A stretch of DNA of 64,000 nt. Source: Ichthyophis bannanicus. Lineage: Eukaryota > Chordata > Amphibia > Gymnophiona > Ichthyophiidae. Position 1 is the first letter of the stretch, and each line of letters opens with the position of its first letter. Shown here one piece after another: positions 1 through 9,989 of this stretch. The position numbers and the translations under genes were made by a program. The notes below the pieces were generated by a model. That model saw only the letters and a list, made by a program, of their open reading frames with translations, did no database searches and was not told the origin of the DNA. The stretch is from the NCBI GenBank assembly GCA_033557465.1, contig CM066031.1, positions 1,445,169,659 through 1,445,233,658 of the forward strand. The letters run 5' to 3'.

Positions 1-690
1 TACGAAACACTTACAAGGGAAATGCAGCTGAAGGAGGCACTAACCTGCAGCACACCTGGTCTTAACAGCAAAAATTGCCTAAGCCTCTTTTGCATCTCTC
101 GGGCAACATCAGGAAAAATTAGAGACATTAACACCATGAAACAACAAAGACTGCTTCTTATGATAGAGTTTCAATAACCAATCTCTGTCCGGAGCAAGTC
201 ACCGGCAACGTAGAAACCTGTATTGAGTCTGATAAAGATAATTCCAGTAGATAAACCACGTTCAATACAGCCATTTTAGCACCAGCTTCCAACATTGCGG
301 AATCTTTCTTTCCTTGTGGCAGGTAAAATGTTTTAGAAATTGGAGGAACCATATTTTCTAGGATCGAAAGTCTTTATTTATTTAACACGTTTTTTATACC
401 GCCTTTTCCTTCAATCAAAGCGGTTACATCACACTACAAAGACAATACAATGCATCCAGTTTTATACCACCTTATCAATACATCAAAGTGATAAGCAGTG
501 GATCCATATATAACAGGGAATGACAAGACTACATCATGTTAACATGTAATACAGACATGCCTCTAAATAGAAGAGAGCAGCCAAAGGGAGAATCAAACAG
601 AGGAAGTTGTTTTACCTCAGAAACGTATATTGTTAATTAATATCTGAACAACTACTCAAATTGTCAGGGCTTATATATATTTGTTGTTCT
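1..690. other. No recognisable gene
   Basis: AT-rich DNA without a convincing reading frame, RNA gene or repeat boundary that I can define. Short frames here look random. Confidence 0.5.
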
Positions 691-699
691 TCATTTTTT

Positions 700-1095
700 T
701 GCCACGGCCCTACGCCTAAGGGCCACGCCAAAGGGCCCTCTGGCAAGGCCCTCAGGCGTGGGCGCGCTCCTGTAGCGGCGGTTTTATCCGTTGTTACGGC
801 CCTGTAATTGGCAGGCTTAGATGGCAAGGCGGAGCTTCCGAACAGGTCTCCCGACGGTGGAAACTGCTCCCGCTGCTCTCCCCTCTCTGAGGCGCGCTCC
901 TGTAGCGGCGGTTTTATCCATTGTTCCGGCCCCGTAATTATGCTTGCTGGAGAGCAGCTGTAAATGTCCTGAGATTTCCAGAGGGTTATTCAAGTCAGTT
1001 AGAGTTTCCAATATCGTGCCAAATCGTCCCGCGCCTAAGGACCACGCCAAAGGGCCCTCTAGCGAGGCCCACAGGTGCGGGCGCGCCCGATGTTG
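700..1095. repeat. Cluster of GC-rich repeat fragments
   Basis: Three related GC-rich blocks stand out from the AT-rich surroundings, at about 702-812, 885-945 and 1028-1090. The first and third share a stretch around GCCACGCCAAAGGGCCCTCT (one or two changes). The first and second share GGCGCGCTCCTGTAGCGGCG followed by a TTTTATCC run. They read as broken copies of one dispersed repeat rather than a clean tandem array. I do not recognise the family. Confidence 0.6.
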
Positions 1096-1224
1096 CTTAC
1101 TTTTAAAAACAGTCACCAGCTGTGTATAGTGGAGCAATCAGTCTTGCCCTGCTCAGTCAGTACAGATCCATCATATAGTTCCGAAACATGTCTACTGTTG
1201 ACATCCCAACCGTTTTAGGAAAGT

Positions 1225-1779
1225 TCAAAACCCTAAGGACTGATGCTCTATCAGAATTTTCCAACATTTCCACTTTAGCTTATCTTTCGACAAGGCCACA
1301 GTCAAGTCAGAAACTGAAACCAATTTCAAGGAATTCTCTTGCACTTTAACTTTCAAACCATTCATTGAACTTACATACGATTCCAGTTTTAAGGTATTCT
1401 GCTTCACTTTTAAAGAAAGCACCACAGTCTGTTGAGATATTGTAACAGATAAGGTGGTTGTTGCCTCCTATATACTCTCCAGAGTAATCTTCTTAGGATG
1501 AGGGATTTGCACTATTTTAAGTGACAAAACAATTCTCAGTGCCCCAATTCCATTACCCGCGCCAGAGTCACTGGCTTGGGGTAAGTCCACCAAAGCTTCC
1601 ACTTTGAGGGGGCTTTCAGATCCCTCATAAGTCATCACTCGACTCTCTCCCCCAGCAACACCCTGCACCAACACCCTGAGGACGCCGACATCTGGCTCTT
1701 TGGGCATTTGAGAAGGCGGGGGGTGTGGAATAACCTCCCCTGAAGGCTGTAGCAGGCACTGTACTACTGAGGGAGACAA
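1225..1779 (-). pseudogene. LINE ORF1-like coiled-coil remnant
   Basis: One minus-strand frame runs through this interval with a single TAG near 1465. The C-terminal half is rich in spaced leucine, valine and lysine (for example LKVKQNTLKLESYVSSMNGL) and resembles the coiled coil of L1/Tx1-type ORF1 proteins, which trimerise and bind the element RNA. The N-terminal half is proline- and glutamate-rich. No RNA-recognition or zinc-knuckle domain is seen, and no matching ORF2 lies next to it, so this is at best a fragment. The assignment rests on composition and heptad pattern; another coiled-coil gene remnant is possible. Confidence 0.4.
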
Positions 1780-2037
1780 GGAGGTGTCAGGATAAACAGC
1801 TCATTAGGAGCCCTCCAACTCCCGAAGAGCCACTCCTGAACATATCTCCTTCTTTTCAGCATCGGAGAGGAAAAAATAACGGCCCATTGAACCCAACACA
1901 GGAGGCAAAGGCTCAGAAAGGTAAACCTTTGACCCTCTTTTCTTTTTGGTATAGCAAGGTAAACGCACACAGCCCTCAAGTGTCCATCTTAGAAGAGCCC
2001 CCATATGGCTCTTTACGCTATCATTTTGACAGCTTGT

Positions 2038-2618
2038 GCTTGCCTGATCCTAATCGTAAACTATATATTAATTTACTCCACACATCAAACCTCCATTCAA
2101 AATATTTGACATGCCTCTGACTTAAATTTCAATGGAGAATGGTCTCAGACTTAGCGACACCAGAGTATAACACTGCCAAACTGGCAGACACTCAATGTGT
2201 CTAATCGCATCAATGACCAATCCTCCTTAACCTCCCTGCTAAATGTAAACTTAAATTAACAATGTCCCAACAGAAACCAAAACTTATCTTCGTAGATGTT
2301 AATCATCCTGTGCATGTGTCCTGTTTCTAATGGGACATTGTCCTGTTTCTGTTGGGACATTGTTAATTTAAGCTTACATTTAACAGGGAGGTTAAGGAGG
2401 ATTGGTCATTGATGCGATTAGACACATTGAGTGTCTGCCAGTTTGGCAGTATTATACTCTGGTGTCGCTACGTCTGAGACCATTCTCCATTGAAATTTAA
2501 GTCAGAGGCATGTCAAATATTTTGAATGGAGGTTTGATGTGTGGAGTAAATTAATATATAGAGTTTATGATACGTTTTACTCCGAAAAGAGCCCACACGA
2601 GGCTTGCCTGATCCTAAT
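2038..2618. mobile_element. Foldback element with 17-bp flanking repeats
   Basis: Arms of about 225 bp (2055-2277 and 2345-2572) are inverted copies of each other around a spacer of about 67 bp. The unit is flanked by perfect 17-bp direct repeats, GCTTGCCTGATCCTAAT, at 2038-2054 and 2602-2618, which look like a target-site duplication. The right end has a tail of about 29 nt (2573-2601) not matched on the left. No coding capacity is seen. Long target duplications and an asymmetric tail fit target-primed insertion better than a cut-and-paste MITE. Confidence 0.75.
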
Positions 2619-2639
2619 AGCATATGGTCTCCAGTTTTT

Positions 2640-3900
2640 AGTTAATGGATTTTGACATGGGCATTATAGCGGACTTTATTGCTGGTATTTGCTTAGCCAC
2701 AGTCTCCTGCACTATTCGATATGCTGCATTTAGTTGCTCTTTAAGATTCTGTATGTACTTTAGGTGGTTGTCAGCTGGGATACCATCTGGTTTTACTCCA
2801 AAACACACATCTATTGGTAATAAACTTCAACTGTGATTAATGTATATAGACTATTGTATATAGTTACATAGTGTACATAGTTTCCCTCTATTACCAAGTT
2901 CAATTTCCTGTTACCTGTAAAAATGCACTACAGTTTTCTGTATGTATATGTTTAGTTCAATGTAAACCGCGCTGATGATAATAGTGCGGTATATAAGAAA
3001 TGTTAAATAAATAAATAAATAAAAAAATAATCTTGCCTCTCTGCCAAACATGAAGTAATCAGAACACCCTGTGGCATCATTTCTGGTACAGCTGTAAGCA
3101 TGTACAAGCCTGCTAAATGTTGACTCCATTGCTGTTTCTGCTTTGGGTCTAGAGTTCCTAATATGATTAACAAGGTTCTAGTGAATCTTTAAGGTTGTCG
3201 GGTCTTACTGTGGGTGGTAAGGAGTTGCGTGTGACTTCTAAATGCCAGAAACTTTGAGCATTTTTTTGATCAAGCAGCTTTCAAAGTCTCTACCTTGATC
3301 TAAGTGAATTCTATTGGTTAGTCCATAATATACAAAGTATTTTTCCCATGGTATCTTCTTGTTGATTCTTGGTAGGATTGTTTGTGCATACCTGGTTATG
3401 TGGTCAGTGACAATTAAGATATTGCCAATATTCCTGTTGTCATTTTCCAAGCATAGAAAATTCACACAATGGACCATTGCTGGTAATATTTCTTAATGGT
3501 GCCACTCAAGTAAGCAGTGTTTTTCTCATAATGCACTTTCCACAAGCCTTCACATAGGCTTCTACATGAGTGGACATTCTTTGCCAGTAAAATCAGGCCT
3601 TCATCAATTCTGAGGTGTGGTCAGTTCCCAAGTACCCTGTATCATCATGCTTTCAGCACACAACCTTGAAACCATTTAGGCAACGCCAATTGTTTTCTGG
3701 GCATGAATGTATACTTCTGGGTGACTTTGTACAATAAGTCATCTATCATGATCAGATGATCCCATTCACATAGCAACAGGATTGTTTTCGGGTGATTAGT
3801 TATTCTAGAAGCAGCAGATTTATGGTACTTCTTAGCTTTCCATACAGCAGTTAAGATTCAGTCACCTGTCTGTGCCTGCTGAGGTCAGATTTGCATAAGG
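2640..3900 (-). pseudogene. Ty3/Gypsy integrase remnant
   Basis: Around 3540-3600 the minus strand reads a zinc-binding HHCC-like stretch with C-x2-C. At 3238-3477 it reads an integrase core segment including VTDHITRYAQ and LDQGRDFE, the aspartates expected of the catalytic fold. Near 3050 comes the motif FMFGREARL, and after the L2 insert (2834-3028) the frame resumes as PIDVCFGVKPDGIPADN and a basic, glutamine-rich tail to about 2640. In life it would join element cDNA to the chromosome. Stops between blocks make it dead. The family assignment rests on the strongly conserved GREARLP junction. Confidence 0.8.
2834..3028 (+). mobile_element. L2 LINE 3' end fragment
   Basis: Shows the L2-type 3' end, with TGTAAACCGCGCTGATGATA, then a GCGGTATATAAGAAATG-like block and an (AAATA)n tail ending about 3028. 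It interrupts the gypsy integrase between the codons for GREARL and PIDV. Flanking TAAT on both sides is a possible 4-bp target duplication. Confidence 0.8.
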
Positions 3901-4042
3901 AAGGTAGCTCGTCTCTGTGAATACTTGCAACATTTCTGTAGGCCACTGCTAATACAGTGGCAGATACTCCAAGCGAGATAACTGCTTCTGCCTCACTCAC
4001 TGCCTGGTATGATGCCTTAACTCCCTCTCCAGACACTTGCAC

Positions 4043-4545
4043 TCATGGTTCAGAGGAGTTCCCTCTGTATGTTCTCCATGATAATGCATCAGCATTCATA
4101 TTCACTCTTCCTGGATATTTCAAGCTGAAGTCATATACAGCTAGTGCAGCAAGCCATCGGTGTCCTGTGGCATTAAGTTTCACAATAGTCAGTGCAAATG
4201 TTAGCTGGTTGTTGTCTGTGCAGACTGTGAACTTGGCACCATAGAGACAGTCATGGAACTTGCCCGTCACAGCCCACATCAACGCCAGGAATTCCAGCTG
4301 ATGAGCAGGACATTTCCTTTCAGATTCAGACAGTTTTCTGCTAGCAAAAACAACAGGTATCGGACCTTTCAGATGCTCTTGGCTGAGACTGCACATAATC
4401 TTTCTTGGCTAGCATCAGTAGTAGAGTGTAGGACAATCCATTGCCTGCAAAATCTAACACAGGAAGCAGGGAGCATGAGTCAAACAGCAGATAATTCTCC
4501 TAAAAGCTTCTTCACATTCCTTTGTCCACCTTGGCCCACATTAGG
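4043..4545 (-). pseudogene. Ty3/Gypsy RNase H remnant
   Basis: Minus-strand reading gives a connection/RNase H block: an acidic TDAS segment near 4430, then PIPVVFASRKLSESERKCPA, the histidine/glutamate-rich HQLEFLALMWAV, FTVCTDNNQLT and a C-terminal NMNADALSW. This is the tether plus RNase H of Ty3/Gypsy Pol, which removes template RNA during cDNA synthesis. The upstream part WGPRWTKECEEAF near 4540 abuts the CR1 insertion, after which RT residues continue on the far side. Stops and frameshifts show it is inactive. Confidence 0.85.
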
Positions 4546-5334
4546 AACCACCACCCAGGAAATTAATTTAGGTGTCATCATGGATAATACATCGAAATCC
4601 TCTGAACAGTGTGCAGTGGCAGCCAAGAAAGCAAATAGAATGCTGGGAATCATAAAGAAAGGAATGGAGAATAAAATGAAGAATATTATAATGCTTCTGT
4701 ATCACTCCATGTTACGACCAAACCTTGAATATTGTGTGCAGTTCTGGTCACCATATCTTAAAAAGGATATAGCAGAATTAGAAAAGATACAGAGAAGAGT
4801 GACAAAAATGGTAAAGGGGATGGAAGGATATCTCTGTGAGGAAAGGCTTAAAAGATTAGGGCTCTTCAGAGACGGCTGAGTAGGGATATGATAGAGGTCT
4901 ATAAAATAATGAATGGAGTAGAACATGTAAATGTAGATTGGCTGTTCACTCCTTCAAAAAGTAGAAAGACTAGGGGGCACACAATGAAGCTACAATGTAG
5001 CACATTCAAGATTAATTAGAGAAAATATTTTTTCACTCAACACGTAATCAAACTCTGGAATTTGTTACCAGAGGACGTAGTAAAAGCTGTTAGTGTAGCT
5101 GGATTTAAAAGAGGTTTGGATAAGTTCCTGGAGGAAAAGTACACAAACCACTATTAAAGAAAACAGGGGAAATCCACTGTTAACCCACTGGACAAGCAGC
5201 ATGGAATCTGGATACCTTTTTGGAAACCTAACAGGTATTTGTGACCTGGATTGGCCACCAATTGAAAGAGGATACTGGACTTGATGGGCTCTTGGTCTTA
5301 CCCAGTATGGTATATCTTATGTTCTTATGTTCAG
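4546..5334 (+). mobile_element. CR1 LINE, 5'-truncated, RT C-terminus and 3' end
   Basis: The plus strand encodes the C-terminal RT region of CR1 (LGVIMDNTSKSSEQCAVAAK, then the typical YHSMLRPNLEYCVQFWSPYL block) up to a stop at about 4877. The rest of the ORF continues in another frame (SRDMIEVYKIMNG-like). The 3' end carries the CR1 signature, a CCTGGATTGGCCACC block, then CTTACCCAGTATGGTATATC and an octamer tail TATGTTCT repeated. It is inserted in opposite orientation within the gypsy RT-RNase H region. Confidence 0.9.
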
Positions 5335-5453
5335 ATGGTTTGAAATATTTGATTCCAGCCTTTGGGGCCATATTTTCTCCTTTTCCTTTCGGTGGGCAGC
5401 CTTTTGTGAGATCTGTTAGAGGATATACTATTGCAGAATAGTTTTGTATGAAT

Positions 5454-5632
5454 CTTTTATGTGTGTGTATGCCTCCAAGTCAGTGCTGACTCCTGGTGAC
5501 CCAGCAGCTCCTGGGTTTTCTTGGCAATGTGACCACAAGTAAATTGCCATGCCTTTCTTCTGAGGCAATGGAGGGTTAAGTGACTTGCCCAAGGCCACAA
5601 GGATTGCTAATGGGAATCAAATATTCTAGAGT
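5454..5632 (+). mobile_element. SINE with MIR-like core
   Basis: A segment of about 180 bp splits the gypsy RT. Its right part contains GTGACTTGCCCAAGGCCACA, close to the conserved core found in MIR/CORE SINEs. The left part includes GACTCCTGGTGACCC, related to the AGTTGGTGTCGACTC segment at the end of the RTE-like LINE near 46.73 kb. No intact pol III boxes were identified, so the head is uncertain. Confidence 0.6.
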
Positions 5633-6094
5633 AGTCGCAAAATCTGAGAAAGGATCTCAGGGTTTTCTGATCAGTAGGCCTGTCCTTTACTTGAGGCCGA
5701 TAGAACTGATATTTGTCCAGGGACAGCTTGAGTCCTTGGGTTTCTAGTCTATCAAGAATATTCATCAGTCTGGCCTCATGTTCCTCTGATGTTCTTCCAA
5801 AGATGATGGGATTATACAGCTACATTAATACTTCAAGAAGATTCATATCTCTCACTGTCATTTCCATGAGCATTTGAAACATACTTGGAGCTTCAGTGAT
5901 CCCTTGGGACATCCATTCAAAATGGTAGAACCCCAGTGGAGAGATTAAGGCTGTGTTCTCCTTGTCACTTTCTTTCATGGGTATCTGGTAGTACCTACTC
6001 CTTAGATCTAGTACAGAGAACTACAGTATTTGCTACCAGTCAGACAGTTCGGTACATTGTCTATTCTTGGCAGTTTATACTGGTCTGAAACAGT

Positions 6095-6252
6095 TCTTTT
6101 ATTTAAGATTCTATACATATAAGTATTGATCCATTTTTATTTCTTATTGTTACAATGTATTCAGTTGAAATATACTGTCTGTTGTGTTCCTTGTAAACCG
6201 TCTTGAATTGCAGAAAGTCGGTATATAAAACCTATTAAATAAATAAATAAAT
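6095..6252 (+). mobile_element. L2-type 3' tail fragment
   Basis: Contains CTTGTAAACCGTCTTGAATT, then a GTCGGTATATAAAACCTATT block and an (AAATA)n tail ending about 6252. This is the L2-style 3' end, which may belong to an L2 copy or an L2-dependent SINE. It interrupts the gypsy RT remnant. Confidence 0.75.
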
Positions 6253-6473
6253 TTCTAGCCACCTCTATAGGTGAGGAATAGGGACTCCTGGACTCTGTTG
6301 ATGATAGCCTCCAGCAATTCTTGCAGGTGATTTCTGACCTCGTCTATGTCTCCAGGCACCAAATGTCTTGATGTATCATGGAATGGGTGCTTATGGGATG
6401 TTCTACTCATTTAGCCAGGCCAACATCACATTCATGGATTGAAACTGTGTTCATTCTTCTTGACAGCTGAGTA

Positions 6474-7110
6474 TCAATCTGTTTTTCTAGTAAGGTGGAA
6501 TGGGTCGATCTCCAAAATTGACAGTGCTGGATCAATTTTTCCAACTTGCACCTCCTGCTGGTAGTATCCTGTAGTACCAGAATCTACTTTGTACATATGA
6601 GTAATCTTTAATCCTTCATGCAGCATACTCTCCTTCTTGGATTTATAATGCGTCCAGACCTGCACCAGGTAGATCATTCGCTGGAGGAACCTCTATCATC
6701 AGGAGTTGTTTTCCCATTCCAAGAGCAAGCTTTATGTAGCCAGTAAGTGCAGTTACACTTTCAGGCAGCAACGACAAAGGTTCCTGGGAAGTATACCACA
6801 CAAGACACAAGTCATCTTCAAGGTCCAAGGAGTGGTGCTGTTTTGCTCTTGCATAGACCTCCTGGCACAGAGGATGGATGGTTAAAATGCTAGCATAGTC
6901 AACACCCACCACCTCCTTTCATTTCTGGGCCAACTTTCCAAAGAAGCTTGCATTGGTACTTATGATGACTGGGATGTAGTCCCTTCCTTTTGCTTCAGGG
7001 CATACCAATGCCATGGCTAGTCCTGTCTCTCGAATCCCTGTGACCTTCTCAGGGAAGTCTATTTCCATTATGACATAGCCTTGATATGGACAGCTGGTTT
7101 CACTGAAGCC
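6474..7110 (-). pseudogene. Ty3/Gypsy protease and following region
   Basis: Minus-strand frames at 6919-7110, 6643-6912 and 6474-6677 encode the flap and C-terminal part of a retropepsin-like protease (CPYQGYVIMEIDFPEKV, then ALVCPEAKGRDYIPVIISTN) and the linker toward RT. The active-site half (a degraded LLDS-like block with QITIVF) lies at about 8700-8790, beyond the 1.56-kb insertion. The two halves rejoin exactly if 7111-8667 is removed. In a live element this protease would mature Gag-Pol. It is fragmented into three frames. Confidence 0.75.
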
Positions 7111-8667
7111 TGTAAACGGGGGCGCTGGGTGAGAATGTCCACAGTCTTGGCAAAGGCAAATATTAGTATGACTTGCAAAAGATTGTGGGAAATGTAGTCC
7201 ATTCATACCAGAATCAGCCGTTCACAAATAAATGAGTTGTGCTTGCTCGAGTGTTAAGCAAAGAAAATATATTTTTATTTATGGGGTTATTTCTCCCACA
7301 CAGACTTACTTGGTAGCACAAAAGGATACTTGCTTTCAGTATTATACTTAGGAAAACAAATCAGGAACAACAACTGAACTTCTTAAGCAATCAAATCAAA
7401 CAATAAAGACCTGGATGGGAACAGAAAGGTCTTTCAATGGGCTCCTGCTAATACCTTTTAGCAGTGCTCCAAAAACAAAACAAAACTCAAAAAAAGAAAT
7501 CAAAAACTGTTCTTTTTCAAGGATAACTTCTTGTATTTTCACACATACCTAGAAGTGTCCTTTTAGAGCCCACGTGCAATTATGCAAGGCTTAATTGCTA
7601 ACAATTAACCAGCTGCAAACCTCTTGGCTGGTTTACTTTCTATACGTGGCTCAAATCCTACCCAAAGGCTTTCTTGTAAACTTTTCTGGGTAGATAAAAG
7701 AACAAGATATATTTCTTTTTGATGGTTGTTGCATTTGTGAAAGTATCTTACCACAGCAGCCTAGACAGAGAGCAATCCATGTAGTCACACTGTTCATTTA
7801 AAATATCTCCTTCCTCTTCAACTATCATAGAATCAATATCATGGACTGGCTCAGGGGAATTTCTTAATGGAACACTCTCAGGACAATACTGGTTTCCCTG
7901 CTGTCTTCCAAGTGAAGAGCTAGGGCATAGATCAGTGTTCATACCTGAGCTTCCATTGCTGTTAGGGTTCCTCTCCAGAACTCCTGGCCAGTATGTAGTC
8001 CAGTTTTTATGTCCAGCCTTCCAATCAAGATCCCTGGACACTGGGTCTCTCTTCACATACCTTCTTGCACTGGTCTTAGGGCCCCTTCCAAATGCAGCCG
8101 TCTCCCTCACAGGTGCCATCCGGAGATTCCTGGCTCTGTAACCTCACTCCTCTGGCTTTCCCCAGTCCAATGGAGTATGCTTGCCTCTGGAATGACTCCC
8201 AGCACACGTACTGCTATGAACTCCTTTAGACCTCCAAGATGCTTTCCTCTTCTTTCTTCCATGCTGCTTCTTGCTCTCTCTGTCCTTGAGCTCTGAGTTC
8301 CTCATCAACTCCAACTCCGTCTGCTTCTGCTGCTGCCTCTGCTCCTGCTCATTCTGTGTAGAATAGGCTTTACTTTTAACCTGCTTAGAGGGATACTCCA
8401 CCCTAGCACAGCTCAGCTGTGCTGAATCAAGCCCTGCCCTTGGAGATGAGTGACTGGGGATTACCTCATAGCTCTCCTGATTGAACACACATTTCCCCAC
8501 TTCAGCTCTTCTAGTGGCTGTTTGAAACCTGGTGCATTCTGGGACTGGTAGTCTTTTATGAAAACATTCTGTTTTATTATTTCTACCAGCAAAGACAGGT
8601 TGCTTGTTCAGAGCCGATTCACCTCTATTATAGCTCCTTCCTGAACTATGATAAGCTTCCTTATCAC
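7111..8667 (-). mobile_element. 1.56-kb insertion in gypsy protease, 5-bp target repeat
   Basis: The gypsy protease reading frame stops abruptly at 8668 and resumes at 7110. The insert is bounded by AAGCC direct repeats (7106-7110 and 8668-8672; AAGCCT if the next base is included), consistent with a 5-6 bp target duplication. No clear terminal inverted repeats were found. On the minus strand it starts with a short palindrome (TGATAAGGAAGCTTATCA), carries a long reading frame, then AT-rich DNA with AATAAA-like signals near its end. A duplication of 5-6 bp suggests an LTR-type element, so a solo LTR with an internal frame is one reading. A DNA transposon carrying captured sequence is another. 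Confidence 0.6.
7748..8667 (-). pseudogene. Unidentified ~306-codon frame with one stop
   Basis: A single minus-strand frame is open across the insertion except for one TGA near 8144. The predicted product is basic and glutamine-, serine- and arginine-rich: a Q-rich stretch QEQRQQQKQTELELM, then a basic block KKQHGRKKRKASWRSK, then an acidic C-terminus (DSMIVEEEGDILNEQ). No known domain was recognised. The frame ends at a TAA that overlaps a splice-donor-like sequence (GTG|GTAAGAT, at 7752/7751), so it could be a terminal coding exon, a U3-encoded protein of an LTR, or a captured exon. Twenty times the expected open length for random sequence argues for real coding ancestry. Function unknown. 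Confidence 0.5.
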
Positions 8668-8899
8668 AAGCCTCATATGGCCAAGCCCTCTACAAGATAT
8701 AGAAGCAGATGCCTCACGTAGACTTCATATCAGTAGACAAAAACGATAGTGATCTGTGTTCTACTGTCAAGCAACACTTACATTGTGTGTCCTTACACTT
8801 TTACTGATACCACAGGTGCTAGTCCAATTCATCCCTTCGGAATAGGTGGGGCAGAAGCATGGGTTGCCATCTGCTTGGTACTGGAGCTCTTTATGGTGT

Positions 8900-9664
8900 G
8901 GTACTCCAGGCGCTCCTTTACTGGATCCCTCTGAAGTTTTTCCAATGATTTAAAAGCATGTTCCTTTGCGGTACCTTTCTCCACCAGTCATGAGAGTGGG
9001 GCTACCTTTTTATGGGTGTCTTCTTTCTTTATACCAATAGAAGTGATTAGGCCCGCTCGCTATTTGCACAGGAAAATTAAGCTCCTTTGCCTGGTATGGA
9101 TCTACAGGAACTTGGTATCTTAAGGGTCATTGTGTCACAGCATGCCTGCACCTGTGCTTCCTTTAGTTCTGCAATTTCCCAGCACACCTATGGTCTGCAA
9201 ATCCTCCTTCTGGAGCATAGCCACTGGAGTAGACATCATTGCCCGCTCAGCTCCCAAGGCAGGTGCAGTACCACTTGAGACTCTCAGAGAGGCTATCTCC
9301 CTCTGCAAAGGTTTAATTGATTCTGTTAAACAAGAAGCTTCATTTACCTTAGCTGTGGTTCTTACTGTAGTTCATAAATCTTTCTTGCACCTACTAGAGT
9401 CAGACTTGCAGATTCCTGTTCTTCCTCATCACAGATCTCTTTCAGCAGTTGTAGAAATTCTGGGAGGTTTGACTTTTTCTTTTTAAGCCTCAGATGCACA
9501 ATAATTTTGTCAGTGTGAGGAGCACCTCTTATTTGCTTCTCCAGCATCACTGAGTCCTTTTGAGATGGGGCTAGATCATCCTTCCTTACTGCTCTCCTGA
9601 TTACTGCTTCCATCCTCTGTAGAAAATCTGAGTTATGCCAAAAGAGGAGCAGCAGAGCACCCAT
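8900..9664 (-). pseudogene. Ty3/Gypsy Gag remnant
   Basis: The minus-strand frame 9362-9664 reads a capsid C-terminal block (FLQRMEAVIRRAVRKDDLAP, then IVHLRLKKKKSNLPEFLQLL and EICDEEEQES) of the type shared by Ty3/Gypsy Gag and its domesticated PNMA-like relatives. This part of Gag forms the particle shell. A stop at 9362 is followed by decayed sequence toward the protease. A clear CCHC knuckle could not be read. The N-terminal capsid half is missing, cut off near 9665 where a duplicated segment begins. Confidence 0.7.
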
Positions 9665-9688
9665 ATTGGCTGGAAGGCACGAAATTAT

Positions 9689-9989
9689 GCAAGGAGGATC
9701 AATACAGGATCAAGATTGGCTGAAAGACCCTAAAACAGCAGAGGAGAGCCAACACAACAGCAAAAGAGGTGGTAGAAACCCAGGCTCCAGGAATAGGGTG
9801 AGTTTATATAAGCTGTGTGCCTACAAGTTAGAATCCTGGTACTAAGGACTTTGGTCTTGGCATAGGAACCTTGAGTATGCAAGGAGGATCAATACAGGAT
9901 CAAGATTGGCTGGAAGACCCTAAAACAGCAGAGGAGAGCCAACACAACAGCAAAAGAGGTGGTAGAAACCCATGCTCCAGGAAATCCCT
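9689..9989 (+). repeat. Duplicated flank next to L2 insertion (A-B-A')
   Basis: Segment A (about 110 bp, from GCAAGGAGGATCAATACAGG to a CTCCAGGAA end) is followed by segment B (about 83 bp, TAGGGTGAGTTTATATAAGC to TTGAGTAT), then a second copy A' (9879-9989) that abuts the L2 start. A second copy of B follows the L2 tail at 12022-12104. A and A' differ at about two sites, B and B' at one, so the duplication is about as recent as the LINE insertion. Confidence 0.85.

Larger units (their letters stand above)
5335..6473 (-). pseudogene. Ty3/Gypsy reverse transcriptase remnant
   Basis: Minus-strand reading gives, from right to left, palm and thumb pieces: a YYQIP/LDLR-like region near 5970-6010, GFYHFEWMSQGITEAPS-like residues near 5900-5940, the catalytic Y(V)DD-like region near 5810, LSLDKYQFYR near 5720, FSDFATTLEYL near 5640 and, beyond a SINE, FIQNYSAIVYPLTDLTKG at 5380-5450. 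The order matches Ty3/Gypsy RT. The frame is interrupted by stops, by a SINE (about 5454-5632) and by an L2-type tail (about 6095-6252). Residue strings were read by eye and contain frame changes. Confidence 0.7.
2640..9664 (-). mobile_element. Decayed Ty3/Gypsy element with nested insertions
   Basis: Gag, protease, RT, RNase H and integrase remnants follow each other in Ty3/Gypsy order on the minus strand from 9664 to 2640. Every domain carries stops or frameshifts. Within it sit an L2 3' fragment (2834-3028), a CR1 3' half (about 4546-5334), a SINE (about 5454-5632), an L2-type tail (about 6095-6252) and a 1.56-kb insertion (7111-8667). Protein reading resumes on the far side of each insert, which confirms nesting rather than chance adjacency. 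LTRs were not identified; the left end is lost near the foldback element and the right end at the L2 LINE. Confidence 0.85.

Noticed and set aside
7111..8667. Insertion as a hAT or piggyBac element
   Set aside because: hAT would give an 8-bp duplication and piggyBac TTAA. Here 5-6 bp (AAGCC/T) is seen, and the ends are not inverted repeats.
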